Positions 8,424 through 16,685 of a stretch of 64,000 nt of DNA are shown piece by piece. Both the position numbers and the translations under genes were made by a program. The DNA comes from Hymenobacter sp. YIM 151500-1 (GTDB lineage Bacteria; Bacteroidota; Bacteroidia; Cytophagales; Hymenobacteraceae). The stretch lies in contig NZ_CP110139.1 in the NCBI RefSeq assembly GCF_025979885.1, positions 1,426,001 to 1,490,000 on the forward strand, given 5' to 3'. Numbering within the stretch: position 1 is the stretch's first letter; each line of letters opens with the position of its first letter. The notes beneath the pieces were generated by a model. The model made no database searches, was not told where the DNA came from, and saw only the letters and a program-made list of their open reading frames with translations.

Positions 8424-9137
8424 ATGGCTGCTGCTCCTGATTCCGTACCGCTACTCGATGTTATCATTCCTGCGTACAACGAGGAGCAATCCATTGGCCG
8501 GGTGCTGGCCGAAATTCCGGCCGGGCTGGTGCGCGAGGTGGTGGTGGTAGACAACAACTCCACGGACCGAACGGGCGAGGCGGCCCGGGCCGGCGGGGCC
8601 ACCGTGCTACGCGAGCCGCGCCCCGGCTACGGACACGCCTGCCTGGCCGGCATTGCGCACTGCCTGAGCCGCCCGCCCCAGGAGCAGCCCGATATTTTCG
8701 TCTTCCTCGACGGCGACTATTCCGACTACCCCGCCGACATGACCGCCTTGGTGGCGCCCCTGCTACGCCGGGAGGCCGACCTCGTCATTGGCTCCCGGGC
8801 CCTAGGCCAGCGCGAAGCCGGCTCCATGCTGCCCCAGCAGGTGTTCGGCAACTGGCTGGCCACCACGCTGCTGCGCTGGCTCTACGGCGCCCGGTTCACC
8901 GACCTGGGCCCGTTCCGGGCCATTCGTCGAGAAGCTTTGCAACGCATCGGTATGCGCGACACCACCTACGGCTGGACCGTGGAAATGCAGCTGAAAGCCG
9001 CCAAGCTAGGGATGCGCAGCGTGGAGGTGCCTGTGCGCTACCGCCGCCGCATCGGCGTCAGCAAGGTGTCGGGCACGGTGCGCGGCACCTTGGGCGCGGG
9101 CTACAAGATTTTGTGGACCATCTTCCGCTACCTATAA
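8424..9137 (+). CDS. Family 2 glycosyltransferase (polyprenyl-phosphate sugar synthase-like)
   Basis: A 237-residue GT-A enzyme without membrane helices. It opens with LLDVIIPAYNEEQSIGRVL and shows VVVDNNSTDRTGE, the DGD metal site in FLDGDYSDYPADM and a C-terminal YRRRIGVSKVSGT. This pattern is that of dolichyl/polyprenyl-phosphate mannose or glucose synthases, which load a sugar from a nucleotide donor onto a lipid carrier. Two genes downstream lies a multi-membrane GT-C-like protein of the class that uses such lipid-linked sugars, so the two could work in sequence (inference). Donor sugar unknown. Confidence 0.88.
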   Translation: MAAAPDSVPLLDVIIPAYNEEQSIGRVLAEIPAGLVREVVVVDNNSTDRTGEAARAGGATVLREPRPGYGHACLAGIAHCLSRPPQEQPDIFVFLDGDYSDYPADMTALVAPLLRREADLVIGSRALGQREAGSMLPQQVFGNWLATTLLRWLYGARFTDLGPFRAIRREALQRIGMRDTTYGWTVEMQLKAAKLGMRSVEVPVRYRRRIGVSKVSGTVRGTLGAGYKILWTIFRYL

Positions 9138-9293
9138 TTTTCCGGGAGGCCTGGCCGGGGCTGGCGACTGTGCCGGGCCTTCCGGAGCCGGGAGGCGCTG
9201 TTGTTATGCCGCTGTGCTACCTGGGCCACTTTGCTTTTCTACTTTCGTCGCGCTGCACGGTGACGGCGCTCCGTTGCTATTTTTTCGTACTTG

Positions 9294-10778
9294 ATGCTCG
9301 GCCTGGAAATTCTACTGCTGGTGTTGTATGGGCTGTGCCTGCTGTTCATGCTGGGCTTCAGTTTGGTGCAGCTGCAGCTGGCCCGCCGGGCCCGGGCGGC
9401 AGCGGCTCACCCGGCCCCGACTCCGGCGCCCCCGGCCGTCTGGCCCCGCGTGACCGTGCAGCTGCCCCTCTACAACGAGCTGTACGTGGCCGAGCGCCTG
9501 CTTGACGCCTGCGCCGCCTTCGACTACCCGCCCGACCGGCTGCACGTGCAGGTGCTCGACGATTCCACCGACGAAACCGTGGCGCGGGTGGCGGCCCGCG
9601 TGGCCCACTACCGCGCCCAGGGCCTGCGCATCGACCACGTGCGCCGCCCCAGCCGCCAGGGCTACAAGGCCGGCGCCCTGCGCCACGGCCTGGCGCTGAC
9701 CGACGGGGAGCTGCTGGCTATTTTCGACGCCGACTTTGTGCCGCCCCCCGACTTCCTAAGACGCACGGTGCCCTACTTCGCCCACGAAGCCCGCACGGGC
9801 GTGGTGCAAACGCGCTGGGGCCACCTCAACGCCGAGTACTCCTTGCTGACTGAGTTGCAGGCCTTCGGGCTGAACGCGCACTTTCTGGTGGAGCAGGTGG
9901 GGCGCCAGGCCGGGGGGCACTTCCTGAACTTCAACGGCACGGGCGGGGTGTGGCGGCGCACCTGCATCGAAGACGCCGGCAACTGGCAGGCCGACACGCT
10001 CACCGAAGACCTGGACCTGAGCTACCGAGCCCAGCTGCGGGGCTGGCAAGTGCGCTACCTCCCCCAAGTGGCCGCCCCCGCCGAGCTGCCCGCTACCCTG
10101 GATGCCCTGAAGTCGCAGCAGTTTCGGTGGACCAAGGGCGCGGCCGAAACCGCCCGCAAGCACCTGGGGGCCGTGCTGCGTGCCCCGCTGCCCCTGAGCA
10201 CCAAGCTGCACGCTACGTTTCATCTGCTCAACAGCAGCGTGTTCGTGGCTATTCTGCTGATGGGGATGCTGAGCGTGCCGCTGGTGGCGGTGCGGGCCCT
10301 GGTGCCGGAGCTGCGGCCGGTGTTTCACCTGGCGTCGGGGTTTTTACTGGCCCTGGTGCCGCTGGTGTTTTACTTCCGCACGGCCTGGACGCTAGGGCGC
10401 CCCTACCAGCCGCCGGGCCGGAGCCGGGGCGGGTTTGTGGGCCAGCTGCTGCTGTTTCTGGCTTTTTCGATGGGCTTGTCGTTGCACAACAGCCGGGCGG
10501 TGCTGCTGGGGCTGCTGGGGCGACGCACGGCCTTTATTCGCACGCCCAAGCTGGGCCTGGTGCAGCGGCAGGGCACCTGGCGCGGCCGCCGTTACCGCAC
10601 CGGCCGCCTCTTCGACGGCCTCACGCTGCTGGAGGGCCTGCTGGCCCTGTACTTTGCCGCAGGGCTGGCTGCGGGCCTCTACCTGCGCACGTGGGGCTTG
10701 CTGCCCACTCACCTGCTCCTAACCGTGGGCTACGGCCTGGTATTCTACTACTCCATCCGCCACAACTTCGAGAGGTGA
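9294..10778 (+). CDS. Membrane-bound processive-type family 2 glycosyltransferase
   Basis: Start at ATG 9294; a TTG lies just before it. The 494-residue protein has an N-terminal membrane helix, a GT2 catalytic core and four or five C-terminal helices. The hallmarks of the cellulose synthase/hyaluronan synthase/ceramide glucosyltransferase group are all visible: DDSTDE, DAD in AIFDADFVPPPDFLR, TED in LTEDLDLSYRAQLRGW, and QxxRW in SQQFRWTKGA. It probably makes a glycolipid or an extracellular polysaccharide from a UDP- or GDP-sugar at the inner membrane. It follows another GT2 gene on the same strand after 156 bp. Confidence 0.88.
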   Translation: MLGLEILLLVLYGLCLLFMLGFSLVQLQLARRARAAAAHPAPTPAPPAVWPRVTVQLPLYNELYVAERLLDACAAFDYPPDRLHVQVLDDSTDETVARVAARVAHYRAQGLRIDHVRRPSRQGYKAGALRHGLALTDGELLAIFDADFVPPPDFLRRTVPYFAHEARTGVVQTRWGHLNAEYSLLTELQAFGLNAHFLVEQVGRQAGGHFLNFNGTGGVWRRTCIEDAGNWQADTLTEDLDLSYRAQLRGWQVRYLPQVAAPAELPATLDALKSQQFRWTKGAAETARKHLGAVLRAPLPLSTKLHATFHLLNSSVFVAILLMGMLSVPLVAVRALVPELRPVFHLASGFLLALVPLVFYFRTAWTLGRPYQPPGRSRGGFVGQLLLFLAFSMGLSLHNSRAVLLGLLGRRTAFIRTPKLGLVQRQGTWRGRRYRTGRLFDGLTLLEGLLALYFAAGLAAGLYLRTWGLLPTHLLLTVGYGLVFYYSIRHNFER

Positions 10779-10894
10779 TACGTGAGACAGGAGAAGTGAG
10801 ATGCTAGCCCGTAGCTACCTTGCCGCCTGCGTAGCCCTTCTGGCTAATTTATCACCGCTTGTTACTCATTGTGAAACGATAACTACGTTTTGGT

Positions 10895-10914
10895 CGTGAC
10901 ATCAGTATGTCACG
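10895..10914. other. Short perfect hairpin in a gene-free gap
   Basis: CGTGACAT and ATGTCACG form 8-bp perfect arms around CAGT. It lies in the 293-bp gap before the GT-C-like gene, has no T-run, and could be an operator or an mRNA hairpin. Nothing else is recognised in this gap. Confidence 0.3.
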
Positions 10915-11071
10915 CTTAGCCAGACGACGGAGGCGGCCGAAACTGCTAGTTTAAGACGGCTTTTCCCACCTCCTGTGCTCAGACCTGGAGGGCTGTGTGC
11001 TACCGGCCTTCTTATTTTTCTGCGTCTTCTGCGCACTCCTCCGCGCCTTCTGCGGGAACCTTCATTTGCTC

Positions 11072-12457
11072 ATGCGTCCACCCCCTACTCGCCTGCTGCA
11101 CCTTTTGGCTTTGACAGGTCTGGCAGGGGCGCAGTTACTGCTGGCCTACGCTACTCCGCGTCCGGCTTTCGGGCAGCTGCTGGCGCTGTGGGGGCTGAGC
11201 TTCGGCCTGTATGCCTACCTGCTGCGCACCCGGCTGCCGCTGCGCGCTGGCCTGGTGGCGGCTCTGGTGCTGCGCCTGCTGTGGCTGCCGGCCCTGCCGG
11301 CCCTCTCCGACGATTACCACCGCTTCCGCTGGGACGGACTGCTGCTGGCCTCGGGCGTCAACCCGTATCAGTTCCGGCCCGATGAATTCGGGGCTGGTTC
11401 TGCATGGTTCGCTGCCCGACCGGATAGGGCGGCCAGCCGGGTGCCTCCTAAACTCACCACAAACAACGAGCAACAAAAAACCAAAAACGAGCTGGCCGCC
11501 CTATACCCCAAGCTGAACTCGCCGCACTACTACTCGGTGTATCCGCCGGTGTGCCAAGCGGCATTTGGCTTAGCCGCCGTGCTGGCTCCGGCTTCGGAAC
11601 GGGGCGCCGTGCTGGTGCTGCGCCTGGTGCTGGTGCTGGCCGAGGCGGGCACGGCGGCGCTGCTGCTGGCCCTGCTGCGGGCCTGGGGCCAGGACTTGCG
11701 CCGGGCGCTGTGGTACCTGCTGAATCCATTGGTATTGGTGGAACTCACCGGCAATCTGCACTTCGAGGCCTTAGTTGTTTGCCTGTTGCTGCTTACGCTG
11801 TGGCTGCTGCGGCGGGGCCGGGCCGGGGCCGCCGGCGCGGCCCTGGGGCTGGCCGTGGGCACCAAGCTACTGCCCCTGCTCGTGCTGCCGTTGCTGGTGC
11901 GGCGCCTGGGCTGGCGGCAAACGCTGTGGTGCGCGGCTGGCACCAGCGTAGTGCTGGTGGTGGTGCTTGCGCCGTTTGCCTCGCCGGAGCTGGCCGCCAA
12001 CGTGGGGCGCAGCCTGGGCCTGTACTTCCGCACATTCGAGTTCAACGCCAGCCTGTACTACCTGCTGCGGGCCGCGGGCACCGGGCTGGTGGGCTACAAC
12101 CCCATTGCCTGGGTCGGCCCGGCCCTGGCCCTGACCACGGCGGCGGGCATCCTCCTCCTGGCCGCGCGGGAGCGGCGCCCCACCCTCGCCTCCCTGCCTC
12201 ATACCCTGCTGCTTACGCTGGCTTTCTACTACGCCCTGGCTACCACCGTGCACCCCTGGTACCTGGCGCCGCTGGTGGCCTTGAGTGTATTCAGCCGGTG
12301 GCGCTTTGCCCTGGTCTGGTCGGGCGTGGCGGTGCTGTCGTACGCGGCTTATCAAACGGCTGCCTACTCCGAAAACCTGTGGCTGGTGGGGCTGGAATAC
12401 GCAGTAGTAGTGGCGGCGGTGTTGGGGGAAAGTCGCCGGGTTCCAGCTCCTGTTTAA
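11072..12457 (+). CDS. Multi-pass GT-C-like mannosyltransferase family protein
   Basis: Start set at ATG 11072 (MRPPPTRLLHLLALTG); a GTG 75 bases upstream gives an unlikely N-terminus. The 461-residue protein has about ten membrane helices. After helix 3 comes a conserved acidic loop (LSDDYHRFRWDG) and later NSPHYYSVYPP, the layout of polyprenol-phosphate-sugar-dependent GT-C enzymes. An AT-rich in-frame stretch (about residues 117-145, containing TTNNEQQKTKNE) separates these two motifs and is flanked by a 15-bp inverted repeat, so it looks inserted. The upstream GT2 could supply its lipid-linked sugar. It ends 5 bp from the convergent lipoprotein gene. Confidence 0.75.
   Translation: MRPPPTRLLHLLALTGLAGAQLLLAYATPRPAFGQLLALWGLSFGLYAYLLRTRLPLRAGLVAALVLRLLWLPALPALSDDYHRFRWDGLLLASGVNPYQFRPDEFGAGSAWFAARPDRAASRVPPKLTTNNEQQKTKNELAALYPKLNSPHYYSVYPPVCQAAFGLAAVLAPASERGAVLVLRLVLVLAEAGTAALLLALLRAWGQDLRRALWYLLNPLVLVELTGNLHFEALVVCLLLLTLWLLRRGRAGAAGAALGLAVGTKLLPLLVLPLLVRRLGWRQTLWCAAGTSVVLVVVLAPFASPELAANVGRSLGLYFRTFEFNASLYYLLRAAGTGLVGYNPIAWVGPALALTTAAGILLLAARERRPTLASLPHTLLLTLAFYYALATTVHPWYLAPLVALSVFSRWRFALVWSGVAVLSYAAYQTAAYSENLWLVGLEYAVVVAAVLGESRRVPAPV
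11422..11506. repeat. Inverted repeat bounding an AT-rich insertion inside the GT-C-like gene
   Basis: GGATAGGGCGGCCAG (11422-11436) and CTGGCCGCCCTATAC (11492-11506) match at 14 of 15 positions when inverted. The 55 bases between are unusually A-rich for this gene, encode a polar loop and keep the frame. Confidence 0.7.
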
Positions 12458-12462
12458 CTCTC

Positions 12463-13410
12463 TTATTTTCCCGTGCTGTCCGCCGCAATGGCGCTGGACG
12501 GGGCCGCCGGCTGGTTCCAGTAGGCGTAGCGGCGCACAGATTTCAGGAACAGTGTGCGGCCATCCCAGGTGGTTTGGCGCAGCAGCACGTTGGGGTAGCG
12601 CCGGGCAAACCAGTACACGTTGCGCTTCTGCGGGGCCAGGTCCACGGTAACCCGCCAGGCGGCTTGCGGAACTTCTTCGGCGGGAGCTTCCTCTACGCGC
12701 AGGCGGGCCTGGTAGAGCGTAGGTGCCGGGGCCTTACTGGTTTGCTGCAACTCCACGATGGTGGCCGCGAAGCGGGGCTTGTTGTCGAACTGCAAGCTGC
12801 GCAAGGTGTACGGCAGGGCGTCTTCAAACAGCACGTCGCGCCGCACCTGGCGCTGGCCGGCCCCCTGCCCGTCCCAGTAGGAGTTGTACGTTTCGAGGTA
12901 GTGCAGGCCCTCGTCGGTGAAGGCCTTGAACGTGGTGCCGCACCACTCCTGCGAGGAGGTGGTGAGCTTATGCAGTTGCACGGGCTGGTCGCGGCGGAAA
13001 AACAGGGACGTAAGAAAATGGTAGGGGTAGTTGTCGGTAGGAATGCGGCAGAACTGGTTCACCTTCATCACCGGAAACAGGTCCTTGCGCTGGTAATCGT
13101 CGGTCTTGACGTTGTGCTGCTGATTAAACTCTTCCTTGACCGTAATCAGCGTGTACTCAAACTGCCGGGGCTCGTCGTATATCACCCGCTCGGCTTGGTA
13201 GGTGGCTACTTCGGCCCGGCCATCTTCCCACAGCGCATCCATGGCCCACTGCTGCCGAAACGGCCCGCCTGGACGCGTCAGCTCCGAGCCGGCGCCGGCC
13301 GGCGCCGCTTTCGCGGTGGGGTTTTCGGGAGTCGAACTACAGGCCAGCAGCCCCAGGCTCAACCCCACAAGCAAAATAGGGCACGGCAACAGCAGGTCGG
13401 CACAACGCAT
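12463..13410 (-). CDS. Lipoprotein of unknown function
   Basis: Start at ATG 13410, which gives a clean lipoprotein signal (MRCADLLLPCPILLVGLSLG, then LLACSS with the lipidated Cys near residue 24). The mature part, about 290 residues, has aromatic-rich beta-strand character (ALWEDGRAEVATYQAERV, TLITVKEEFNQQH) and several conserved-looking charged pairs. No enzymatic motif was recognised. It is likely anchored in a periplasm-facing or outer membrane leaflet. It lies 37 bp downstream of the arsenosugar-type glycosyltransferase gene on the same strand, so it may be cotranscribed. Confidence 0.7.
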   Translation of the reverse strand: MRCADLLLPCPILLVGLSLGLLACSSTPENPTAKAAPAGAGSELTRPGGPFRQQWAMDALWEDGRAEVATYQAERVIYDEPRQFEYTLITVKEEFNQQHNVKTDDYQRKDLFPVMKVNQFCRIPTDNYPYHFLTSLFFRRDQPVQLHKLTTSSQEWCGTTFKAFTDEGLHYLETYNSYWDGQGAGQRQVRRDVLFEDALPYTLRSLQFDNKPRFAATIVELQQTSKAPAPTLYQARLRVEEAPAEEVPQAAWRVTVDLAPQKRNVYWFARRYPNVLLRQTTWDGRTLFLKSVRRYAYWNQPAAPSSAIAADSTGK

Positions 13411-13447
13411 GGCACGGAAACGGAAGGTGAGGAAGCCAACGGCCCGG

Positions 13448-14077
13448 CTAAAGTACGCCGAATCCATCCGGAAGTGTTCCGGGAGCGGCCTGCTGCCACC
13501 GGCGCAGGTCGTCGGCCGTGTCGATGTCGTGCAGCTGCGGCAGCTGGTGCACCCGCAGCCCCAGGCGCCGGGCGTCGGCCAGCGTATCGGCCCGCACCGA
13601 AGCGGTGCTCCAGGCTTTCAGCTCAAACAAGTTCGGCCACAACTGCTTCATGCCCAGCAGGTAATACCCGCCGTCGGCGGCCGGGCCCAGCACCAGGTCG
13701 TGGGTAGCCAGGGCCGTAAAGGCTGCGCGCAGGTGGTCGGTGGTCAGGCCGGGGCAGTCGGTGCCGATGATGACGGCGGCTGGTGCTCCGTCGGCAAAAG
13801 CCTGCGTGAAGGCAGCCTGCATTTTCTGGCCCAGGTCGCCGGCCGGCTGGGGCCACTGCTCGAAGCCCAGCCAAGCGTCGGTACGGTCAGCGCCGGGGCC
13901 CGGCTCGGCCAGCCACACGGTTTTGCGCACCTCTTGCAGCGGCCCCACCACCGCCCGCGTGTGCTCCAGCAACCACCGGTACACGCGCAAGGCTTCCTCC
14001 TCCCCCACTCCCGCCGCCAGCCGCGTCTTCACCTTCCCTAGTTCCGGATAGCGGGCGAAGATGAGCAGAGAGGTCAT
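13448..14077 (-). CDS. TIGR04282-type (DUF2064) glycosyltransferase, arsenosugar cluster
   Basis: A 209-residue GT-A-like protein. It starts MTSLLIFARYPELGKVKTRL, a nucleotide-binding signature shared with nucleotidyltransferases. The metal/catalytic segment is AAVIIGTDCPGLTTDHL, followed by LVLGPAADGGYYLLGM. These are the hallmarks of the TIGR04282 family, named for its link with arsenosugar biosynthesis. The next upstream genes on the same strand encode the ArsS-like radical SAM enzyme and its associated peroxidase-like protein, which supports the assignment. It would attach or modify the ribose-derived group of an arsenosugar (inference). It is separated from the ArsS gene by a long palindromic element. 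Confidence 0.82.
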   Translation of the reverse strand: MTSLLIFARYPELGKVKTRLAAGVGEEEALRVYRWLLEHTRAVVGPLQEVRKTVWLAEPGPGADRTDAWLGFEQWPQPAGDLGQKMQAAFTQAFADGAPAAVIIGTDCPGLTTDHLRAAFTALATHDLVLGPAADGGYYLLGMKQLWPNLFELKAWSTASVRADTLADARRLGLRVHQLPQLHDIDTADDLRRWQQAAPGTLPDGFGVL

Positions 14078-14103
14078 GGGAATGAGTAAATGAGTAAATG
14101 AGT

Positions 14104-14359
14104 GAATGAGTAAATGAGCGGATGAGCCAATGTAGGAGCGAACGGCCAGCCCCAGCGGGGCGACATATCGGTAGAAAATAAGTCAATATCAACTATAAAG
14201 CCCCAGCGGGGCGGCACCTTTCGTCCGCGAACGGTGGTGTCGCCCCGCTGGGGCTCTGACCCTCTAATTACTTGCTGGTTTCTACCAATATGCCGCCCCG
14301 CTGGGGCTGGCCGTTCACTTCTACATTCACTCATTCACTCATCCGCTCATTTACTCATT
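14104..14359. repeat. Long nested inverted repeat with GCCCCAGCGGGGC modules
   Basis: Outer arms 14104-14176 and 14279-14359 share AATGAGTAAATGAGCGGATG, then CGGCCAGCCCCAGCGGGGC and a TAGAAA end. An inner pair at about 14196-14256 has the same GCCCCAGCGGGGC core. So four copies of the core fill one gap. The heptamer-like AATGAGT units extend to 14080. Related modules occur at 45346-45465. The last bases overlap the 3' end of the arsS-like gene. Confidence 0.85.
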
Positions 14360-15406
14360 CACCGTAGCGCCGCCGCAGCTGGAGCCAGCGCCGGCGGTGC
14401 AGCCGTAGCAGTGCTGGCCGATGACGATGGCGCGGGCCGAGAGGGCGGCTTCGCTGAAGTCACGGATGTGCTGGGGCGCGGGCGCGGCCACGGGCAGGTC
14501 GAGCTGCTGGTTGAAGTCGCAGTCGTAGAGCTGCCCGTCCCAGCCGATGCTGAGGGTGCTGCGGCACATCACGTTGGCGGCGGCCACGGGGTTGTAGGCG
14601 TCCACCAGCTTCTGCATGTAGCTTTCGTAGTTGCCGCTTTCCAGCAGGTACTCCAGAAACCGGCTAATGGGCAGGTTGGTAATCGTGAGCAGGCTGTTGA
14701 ACACGATGCCATGCTCCCGCGCCAGCCGCTGCTTGAAGTCGCGCTCCAAGGCCGCCTGGCTGCCCGGCATAAACGCGCCCGAGGGATTGTACACCAAATC
14801 GAGCATGCGGCCCGAGCCCTCCACCCCGTAGCCTACCGCGTTGAGCATGCGCAACGCCCGGATACTCCGCTCAAACACCCCCTCACCGCGCTGGGCATCG
14901 GTGCGGGCGGCCGAGAAGTGCGGCAACGACGACACCACCCGCACCCCATGCCGGGCAAAAAACTCGGGCAGGTCGTGGTACTTGGGGTTGGCCACGATGA
15001 TGGTGAGGTTGCAGCGCACGATGATCTGCCGCCCCAGGGCCGAAATCTGCTCCACCAGCCAGCGGAAATCCGGGTTCATTTCCGGGGCGCCGCCGGTCAG
15101 GTCCACCACCTCGATGTCGGTGCGCGCCAGGGCATCCAGGCAGAGCTGCATGGTCTGGCGGGTCATAATCTCGGTGCGGTCGGGGCCGGCGTCGACGTGG
15201 CAGTGGCGGCAGGTCTGGTTGCACATCTTGCCCACGTTCAGCTGCATGGTTTGCAGCGTGGTAGGGCGTAAGGGCAGTAGGCCACTTTCCCGCAGCCTCT
15301 GGGCAAATGGCACCAGCCGCGCCCCTTCGGCTTCGGCCTGCGTGAGTACACGCAGCTGAAAACCAGTGTCGGCCAAGGGGTCGTGCCGGGCGTGGAGGCT
15401 TTTCAT
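14351..15406 (-). CDS. arsS: ArsS-like arsenosugar biosynthesis radical SAM protein
   Basis: Start at ATG 15406 (MKSLHARHDPLADTGF). The 351-residue protein has the radical SAM cluster motif CNQTCRHCH (CxxxCxxC), followed by DLTGGAPEMNPDFRWL, typical of the fold. The C-terminal half has further Cys groups (CRSTLSIGWDGQLYDCDFNQ and CYGCTAGAGSSCGG), consistent with an extra cluster or substrate site as in ArsS. The enzyme joins a deoxyadenosyl group to methylated arsenic in arsenosugar formation. An arsenic methyltransferase (ArsM) is not in this window. Downstream lies the TIGR04282 glycosyltransferase and upstream the peroxidase-like gene, all leftward. Confidence 0.85.
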   Translation of the reverse strand: MKSLHARHDPLADTGFQLRVLTQAEAEGARLVPFAQRLRESGLLPLRPTTLQTMQLNVGKMCNQTCRHCHVDAGPDRTEIMTRQTMQLCLDALARTDIEVVDLTGGAPEMNPDFRWLVEQISALGRQIIVRCNLTIIVANPKYHDLPEFFARHGVRVVSSLPHFSAARTDAQRGEGVFERSIRALRMLNAVGYGVEGSGRMLDLVYNPSGAFMPGSQAALERDFKQRLAREHGIVFNSLLTITNLPISRFLEYLLESGNYESYMQKLVDAYNPVAAANVMCRSTLSIGWDGQLYDCDFNQQLDLPVAAPAPQHIRDFSEAALSARAIVIGQHCYGCTAGAGSSCGGATVNE

Positions 15407-15577
15407 AGGAATGTGGTGGGAATGTGGGTGAATATGATGAATGTGAAAAATGGGCCGATGCTGTAGGTCTGGAGAGAGTAAAATGAGCGTGAAAATTTCC
15501 GGCACCTAGCCCAGTGGTTTTTCACGTTTTGCTTTCTAGCCTACTCCAACTCTTCACATTCCCCACATTCAACCACA

Positions 15578-15916
15578 TTACATGGCTAGCTCCTTAGCTT
15601 TGTTCATCATCTGCACGCCGTGCACCAGGGCGGCCCCTCCTTTGATGGCGGCGGCCACGTGCACGGCTTCCATCATCTGGGCTTCGTCGGCGCCTTTTTG
15701 CAGGGAGTCGGTGGTGTAGGCGTCGATGCAGTACGGGCACTGCACGGCGTGGGCCACGGCCAAGGCAATCAGAGATTTTTCGCGCTCCGTAAGGGCGCCG
15801 TCTTTGAACACCTCGGCGTAGTAGGCAAAAAACTTGTTGCCCATCTCCGACTGCCACTCCGTGATGTTGCCGAACTTGGCCAGGTCGGCCGGATTGTAGT
15901 AGGTTGCTTTTTCCAT
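15578..15916 (-). CDS. Arsenosugar-associated peroxidase-like (carboxymuconolactone decarboxylase family) protein
   Basis: Start at ATG 15916 (MEKATYYNPADLAKFG). A 112-residue AhpD/CMD-fold protein with the redox pair CPYC in AVQCPYCIDAYTTDSLQ and the following helix with MMEAVHVAAAIKGGAA. These proteins reduce peroxides or act as small redox carriers. Its position at the head of an ArsS-TIGR04282 cluster fits the arsenosugar-associated subfamily. It may protect the oxygen-sensitive radical SAM enzyme (inference). Confidence 0.82.
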   Translation of the reverse strand: MEKATYYNPADLAKFGNITEWQSEMGNKFFAYYAEVFKDGALTEREKSLIALAVAHAVQCPYCIDAYTTDSLQKGADEAQMMEAVHVAAAIKGGAALVHGVQMMNKAKELAM

Positions 15917-16015
15917 GAGCGTAACACGTGAGACGCGGCCACACGGCCACTCGCTAATAAAAGCAAAGCGGGCCCGAAGGTTCACGAAACTGCGTCGGAG
16001 CTGCCAACTTTAGCT

Positions 16016-16564
16016 TCAGCGCACCGGCCGGCGGCGCACCCGGATGCTAACCCGCTCGCCTTCCTCGCTGGTGGTGGGCACTACCTCCATCTGGTCGGCC
16101 TCGTCGTAATAGGCCGCAATGCCGCGCACAATACCCACGGCCAGCGCCCCCATGCGCCGCGGCGACACGTAGTCAATCACCAGCTCATCCTTGGAGAGGC
16201 GCGTGACGTGCAGCACGGGCGGAGCATTTTCGGCGTGGTCGAGGCGGACCTGCCGGTGCATGGTGTTTTCGGTGTGCTCCAGCATGTCCAGGGTTTTCCA
16301 CTCCGGCCGAATCAGCCGCTGGTACATGTACATGAGGTCGGGCACCAGGTACTCGCCAAACTTCTCGTGCAGCTCCTGGGCCGGGATGCCGGTCATCTCC
16401 GCGGCCTTGCCCACCAGCGCGTACATGTGCTGGTCGGGGTACACGCTTTTGTGGTCGAAATCGGCGGAGGTGAGGCCGGCGGCTTCCACCAGCCGCACCC
16501 AGGTGCTATGGTCGTATTGGGTCTGGACGTAGCGTTTGAGCAATGAAAAGATAGAGCCGTGCAC
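16016..16564 (-). CDS. H-NOX haem nitric oxide/oxygen sensor
   Basis: A 182-residue stand-alone H-NOX (HNOB) protein. The start MHGSIFSLLKRYVQTQYD is the family signature. The likely proximal haem ligand is His103 in ENTMHRQVR, followed by the conserved Pro near 115. The haem-propionate YxSxR motif is present as YVSPR (132-136). Length is normal. Stand-alone H-NOX proteins bind NO and pass the signal to a histidine kinase or cyclase, but no such partner lies next to it here. The neighbours are a peroxidase-like protein and an ECF sigma/anti-sigma pair, all leftward. It would act in the cytoplasm. Confidence 0.9.
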   Translation of the reverse strand: MHGSIFSLLKRYVQTQYDHSTWVRLVEAAGLTSADFDHKSVYPDQHMYALVGKAAEMTGIPAQELHEKFGEYLVPDLMYMYQRLIRPEWKTLDMLEHTENTMHRQVRLDHAENAPPVLHVTRLSKDELVIDYVSPRRMGALAVGIVRGIAAYYDEADQMEVVPTTSEEGERVSIRVRRRPVR

Positions 16565-16685
16565 AGGAATGAAGAATTATGAATTGGGAAGTAGAAATCA
16601 GTCCGTAACTCCTTCACCTGGCACTAGGCAAAGCGGAGTTATAAAGACCAATTTCTACTTCTCAATTCGTAATTGAAATTCACCC

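Noticed and set aside
7921..8424. A 167-codon frame in the gap after bcp
   Set aside because: It lies across the inverted repeat element and has no coding signal.
11551..13707. A 718-codon open frame on the plus strand overlapping two genes
   Set aside because: It is a frame-shadow across the GT-C-like gene and the opposite-strand lipoprotein; its composition (Gly, Ala, Arg, Pro) is typical of high-GC shadow frames.
14079..14130. Tandem GAATGAGTAAAT-type units as a CRISPR array
   Set aside because: Units are 7-11 bases, lack unique spacers, and belong to the outer arm of an inverted repeat.
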